DNA from: a bacterium
GTDB lineage: Bacteria > Verrucomicrobiota > Verrucomicrobiae > Opitutales > Opitutaceae
Direction of reading: 5' to 3'
Assembly (NCBI GenBank): GCA_021780625.1
Contig: JAJXYI010000332.1
Location: forward strand, 1 to 8,440
Length of the DNA: 8,440 nucleotides
Shown here one piece after another: positions 5,803 through 8,440 of the stretch. The first letter of the stretch is position 1, and each line of letters begins with the position of its first letter. The notes beneath the pieces are model-generated. The model searched no databases. It was given only the letters and a program-made list of their open reading frames with translations, and was not told the origin of the DNA. The translations under genes were made by a program, and so were the position numbers.

Positions 5803-6780
5803 ATGAAGATCCATAACGACATCACTGAAACCATCGGCAATACCCCGCTCGTGCGCCTCAATCGCACGGCCAAGGAACACGGCGCGCTCGCCGACGTCGT
5901 CCTCAAGCTCGAGTTCTTCAATCCCCTCTCGAGCGTGAAGGACCGCATCGGCTTTGCGATGATCGACGACGCGCTCAAGTCCGGGCGTATCAACAAGGAC
6001 ACCGTGCTCATCGAGCCGACCTCAGGCAATACGGGCATCGCCCTCGCGTTCGTGGCTGCCGCCCGGGGCCTCAAGCTGGTCCTCACGATGCCGGAGACCA
6101 TGAGCATGGAGCGCCGCAAGCTCCTGAAGGTCCTCGGTGCACGCCTGGTCCTGACCGAAGGACCCAAGGGAATGAAGGGCGCGATCGCCAAGGCCGAGGA
6201 GCTCGCCGCCAAGATCCCGAACAGCGCCATCCTCCAGCAATTCGCCAATCCCTCGAATCCCGCCATCCACCGCCGCACGACTGCGGAAGAGATCTGGCGC
6301 GATACCGACGGCAAGGTCGACATCGTCGTGTCCGGCATCGGCACCGGTGGCACGATCACCGGCGTCGGCGAAGTCCTCAAGGAGCGCAAGCCCGGCGTGA
6401 AGATCGTCGCCGTCGAGCCCGATGGCTCGCCGATCCTCTCAGGGGGGCAGCCCGGACCGCACAAGCTTCAAGGCCTCGGCGCAGGATTCATCCCGCCGGT
6501 CTTGAATACGAAGGTGTACGACGAAGTGATCCGCGTGAAGGAGGCCGACTCCGCCCCCATCTCCAAACAGGTCACCGTGCAGGACGGCATTCCGGTCGGC
6601 ATCTCGTCGGGCGCCGCCATCTGGGCCGCCCTTGAGCTCGCCAAGCGCCCGGAGAACGCCGGCAAGCTGATTGTCGCGATCATCCCCTCCAGCGCCGAAC
6701 GCTATCTGTCGACCTGGCTCTTCGCGGACATCAACACCGAGAGCGACTCCGTGGACGACCTTATCCCGGCCGCCAAGTAA
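5803..6780 (+). CDS. cysK: Cysteine synthase A (O-acetylserine sulfhydrylase)
   Basis: This cytoplasmic PLP enzyme (325 residues) joins O-acetylserine and sulfide to give cysteine and acetate. All landmarks are present: [10 protein letters not shown] (10-19), PLP Lys46 in [10 protein letters not shown], substrate loop [10 protein letters not shown] (71-80), [11 protein letters not shown] (146-156), phosphate-binding loop [10 protein letters not shown] (178-187) and GISSGAA (266-272), whose Ser contacts the pyridine nitrogen. There is no C-terminal CBS domain. Length and motifs favour CysK over CysM or cystathionine beta-synthase, although the family is hard to split by eye. The protein contains no cysteine. 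It closes the rrf2-transporter cluster and is followed by a strong terminator. In Firmicutes CysK also acts as a co-repressor partner of the Rrf2 protein CymR; the gene pairing here makes a similar link worth testing. Confidence 0.96.
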   Translation: MKIHNDITETIGNTPLVRLNRTAKEHGALADVVLKLEFFNPLSSVKDRIGFAMIDDALKSGRINKDTVLIEPTSGNTGIALAFVAAARGLKLVLTMPETMSMERRKLLKVLGARLVLTEGPKGMKGAIAKAEELAAKIPNSAILQQFANPSNPAIHRRTTAEEIWRDTDGKVDIVVSGIGTGGTITGVGEVLKERKPGVKIVAVEPDGSPILSGGQPGPHKLQGLGAGFIPPVLNTKVYDEVIRVKEADSAPISKQVTVQDGIPVGISSGAAIWAALELAKRPENAGKLIVAIIPSSAERYLSTWLFADINTESDSVDDLIPAAK

Positions 6781-6808
6781 TCGGTCGTCAAAACGATCCC
6801 CTTGCCAC

Positions 6809-6836
6809 AAAGCCCGGCTCACCAGCCGGGCTTTTT
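6809..6836 (+). terminator. Strong intrinsic terminator after cysK
   Basis: An 11-bp perfect stem, AAAGCCCGGCT (6809-6819) and AGCCGGGCTTT (6824-6834), with a CACC loop runs into five T residues. It starts 28 bp after the CysK stop and ends the sulfur cluster. It shares its stem core with the terminator at 205-236. Confidence 0.92.
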
Positions 6837-6859
6837 CATCCTATATGAGGCACTTGGAT

Positions 6860-7003
6860 TTGAACCACGGAGACACAGAGAACACGGAGAAATACAATTG
6901 GGCGGAAGTTATATATCGAATCTCTTTCACAACCGAGGTGAGCGCCGATTCCGTCCCTTGCTTTGAGTTCGGGCTCTGTGATCGCTATGTCTCTGTGGTT
7001 CAA
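6860..7003. repeat. MITE-like intergenic element with 30-bp imperfect terminal inverted repeats
   Basis: The left arm (6860-6889) starts TTGAACCACGGAGACACAGA. The reverse complement of the right arm (6974-7003) starts TTGAACCACAGAGACATAGC. The two arms match at 25 of 30 positions. They enclose an 84-bp core with no reading frame of interest, visibly less GC-rich than the genes around it. The arms are of the ACCACGGAGACACAGAGAACAC type, which I recall as a dispersed intergenic repeat in several environmental bacteria; it is often misread as the start of hypothetical proteins containing NHGDTENTE. Here it lies between the cysK terminator and the rsmB stop, damaging neither gene. As RNA it would fold into a long hairpin and could protect or end the rsmB message, which has no other visible terminator. 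Confidence 0.75.
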
Positions 7004-7026
7004 TTTTGGTTTTTGGGTTCATCCGA

Positions 7027-8349
7027 TCACGCCGCCCGGACGCGGCGCAGACGAAACGCGGCGGCACCGTCATGCCCGGTCTCCCAGGGGAGACTCACCG
7101 CCGAGTCTTCCCGGACGAACTCAGTGCCCCGCTTTTTCAAGAATTGTTCGATCACGCCTTCGTTCTCATCGCGGTCGATGCTGCACGTCGAATATACGAG
7201 GCGGCCTCCAATCTCGACACGTGCCGCAGCGGCCTCGAGCAGGCGGAGCTGATTCCTGGCGTGTTTGGCGAGGTCGGACTCCTCAAGGCGCTCCTTGACG
7301 TCCACCCGATGCCGCATGACGCCGGTATTCGAACAGGGCACGTCAATCAGCACCGCGGCGTAAAGTTGCGGCAGCCCGCGATCGGACAGCAATGCCGACA
7401 GGCCCTCGCCAAGATCGGCGGACAAGACCGTGCACTCCACTCCCCGCACGCGGCCCAGATTCTCCACCAGCCGCTCTTGGCGTTCGCCGGGAAGGTCCAC
7501 CGCGACAATCCTGCCGCTGCCCATGCGATCGGCGATCATGACGCTCTTGCCGCCGGGCGCCGCGCACAGATCCAGCACCACCTCGCCTGGCTTCGGATCA
7601 AGCAGTCCAACCGGCAGCCGAGTCGAAGGGTCCTGCACATAGAGGCGGCCCTCGCCAATCAGCGTCTCGATCTCGGCCCAATGGCCCGACTCGGGCACAT
7701 AAAATCCCTCCCACGGAGTCGCTTTGAGCCAGTCGGGAAGCCCCTCGGCGCCCGCAGGCCTCCAGCGAACCGTCACCTGTCCGGGCATCTGATTCCATTC
7801 AAGAAGCTTTCGGGTGGCGGCGGCTCCAAAACCCGCCTGCCAGCGACGGACGAGCCACTCGGGATGCGAGAAATATTCGGCCAGCCGATGCGAGGGCGCC
7901 AGGAGCTCCGGCACAGGCTCGGCCGCCAGGTCTTCGGAGAGGCGGCGCAGGACGGCGTTCACCAAACCTGATTCCGAGGGGGCGATCAGGCGTTTCGACT
8001 GATCCACGGCGTGATGCACGACCCGGGCGCAAACACCCACGGGGTCCGCTTCGTGGCGCTGCCCCTCGATCAACTCGAATCCGCCGACCAACAGCACCGC
8101 CATCACGACATCGCGCGGCCGCTTGGTCACCCGCCGCCGAAGGAGTCGCTCCAGACGAAGGTGGTGCCGGATTACTCCATAGACAAGATGCTGAACCCGG
8201 GCGCGTTCCGCTCCCGCAAGCCCCGGAGGCAGCCGGTCCATGAGTTCGTCCACACGGTTTTGCTGTTCGAGCCAGCGACGTATCCGGTCCGCCGCAATCG
8301 TCCAGGCGGACGGAGGGCGCGACACCATGGGTCGTGCGTTTGGGCTCAT
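7027..8349 (-). CDS. rsmB: 16S rRNA (cytosine-C5) methyltransferase, RsmB/Sun family
   Basis: The enzyme transfers a methyl group from S-adenosylmethionine to C5 of a 16S rRNA cytosine (C967 in E. coli). The 440-residue length is typical of RsmB. An N-terminal NusB-like RNA-binding domain covers about 15-145. The Rossmann methyltransferase domain follows, with SAM-binding DLCAAPGGKS (260-269) and VAVDL (282-286). Both family cysteines are present: catalytic-base-side Cys339 in DVPCSNTGVMRHRVD and nucleophile Cys389 in YSTCSIDRDENE. The ATG at 8349 has no clear Shine-Dalgarno; an in-frame ATG at 8328 (residue 8, MVSRPPSAW) is an equally good start. The gene opposes the cysK cluster and ends 23 bp before the inverted-repeat element. 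A related RsmF-type specificity is unlikely given the NusB-like domain. Confidence 0.94.
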   Translation of the reverse strand: MSPNARPMVSRPPSAWTIAADRIRRWLEQQNRVDELMDRLPPGLAGAERARVQHLVYGVIRHHLRLERLLRRRVTKRPRDVVMAVLLVGGFELIEGQRHEADPVGVCARVVHHAVDQSKRLIAPSESGLVNAVLRRLSEDLAAEPVPELLAPSHRLAEYFSHPEWLVRRWQAGFGAAATRKLLEWNQMPGQVTVRWRPAGAEGLPDWLKATPWEGFYVPESGHWAEIETLIGEGRLYVQDPSTRLPVGLLDPKPGEVVLDLCAAPGGKSVMIADRMGSGRIVAVDLPGERQERLVENLGRVRGVECTVLSADLGEGLSALLSDRGLPQLYAAVLIDVPCSNTGVMRHRVDVKERLEESDLAKHARNQLRLLEAAAARVEIGGRLVYSTCSIDRDENEGVIEQFLKKRGTEFVREDSAVSLPWETGHDGAAAFRLRRVRAA

Positions 8350-8440
8350 GCGGCGGGCTTCATACTCAGTTTGACAAGGTTCGGCATTATCCGCTCAACT
8401 TGTCGTTTCTGGCCCATCATATCGCAACCATGAATTCTGA

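Noticed and set aside
6671..7252. 193-codon plus-strand frame overlapping cysK, the repeat and rsmB
   Set aside because: Its N-terminus is an out-of-frame reading of cysK, its middle is the inverted repeat (NHGDTENTE) and its end is antisense to rsmB. No protein family resemblance.
7006..7971. 321-codon plus-strand frame
   Set aside because: It lies entirely antisense to the well-supported rsmB gene and has no recognisable domain; a GC-rich shadow frame.
8371..8390. TTGACA at 8371 as a -35 box for a plus-strand gene starting at ATG 8430
   Set aside because: No acceptable -10 at 15-19 bp, and only 11 bases of any such gene are visible. The 8350-8440 stretch holds nothing else I can support.
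1..8440. CRISPR array, tRNA or rRNA genes, insertion sequence with transposase
   Set aside because: No regularly spaced direct repeats, no cloverleaf or rRNA sequence and no transposase frame were seen on either strand.

Overview
The window carries seven complete genes and the tail of an eighth. The DNA is GC-rich. It looks like the chromosome of a Gram-negative bacterium: it has an LptF/LptG-family lipopolysaccharide-export permease, a periplasmic binding-protein transporter and an ordinary RsmB rRNA methylase. Most starts (zinc peptidase, LptF/G, Rrf2, CysK, RsmB) lack a clear Shine-Dalgarno sequence. Together with gene content and protein style, this makes me favour Verrucomicrobiota (Opitutaceae-like). 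That placement is impression, not proof.

Layout. Positions 1-176 hold the C-terminus of a hemerythrin-like O2-binding protein on +. It converges, across a bidirectional terminator (205-236), on a membrane zinc metallopeptidase of the YugP type (244-957, -). A non-coding stretch of about 220 bp (958-1176) with an unusual cluster of ATTCCA/TGGAAT half-sites then leads into an LptF/LptG-family permease (GTG start at 1275, +). A second regulatory gap (2388-2605) contains a near copy of the same palindrome and precedes a sulfur-assimilation cluster on +: Rrf2 regulator (2606-3160), SsuA/TauA-type binding protein (3157-4158), SsuB-type ATPase (4155-4967), SsuC-type permease (4964-5731) and cysteine synthase CysK (5803-6780). 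The first four genes are chained by 4-base ATGA stop/start overlaps. CysK follows after a 71-bp A/C-rich gap, and a strong terminator (6809-6836) closes the unit. Next comes a MITE-like inverted-repeat element of about 144 bp (6860-7003), then rsmB on - (7027-8349). The last 91 bp are the upstream region of rsmB.

How the genes work together. The transporter probably imports an organosulfur compound (sulfonate or taurine class), and CysK makes cysteine from sulfide and O-acetylserine. The Rrf2 protein, which carries four closely spaced cysteines, probably senses sulfur, cysteine or Fe-S status and controls the cluster. The closest known logic is the Firmicutes CymR-CysK pair. The binding protein and CysK contain no cysteine at all, as expected of proteins made during sulfur starvation. 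The most interesting signals are the shared 17-bp palindrome upstream of rrf2 and of lptF/G, the Rrf2-CysK pairing with its Cys cluster, and the dispersed inverted-repeat element beside rsmB.
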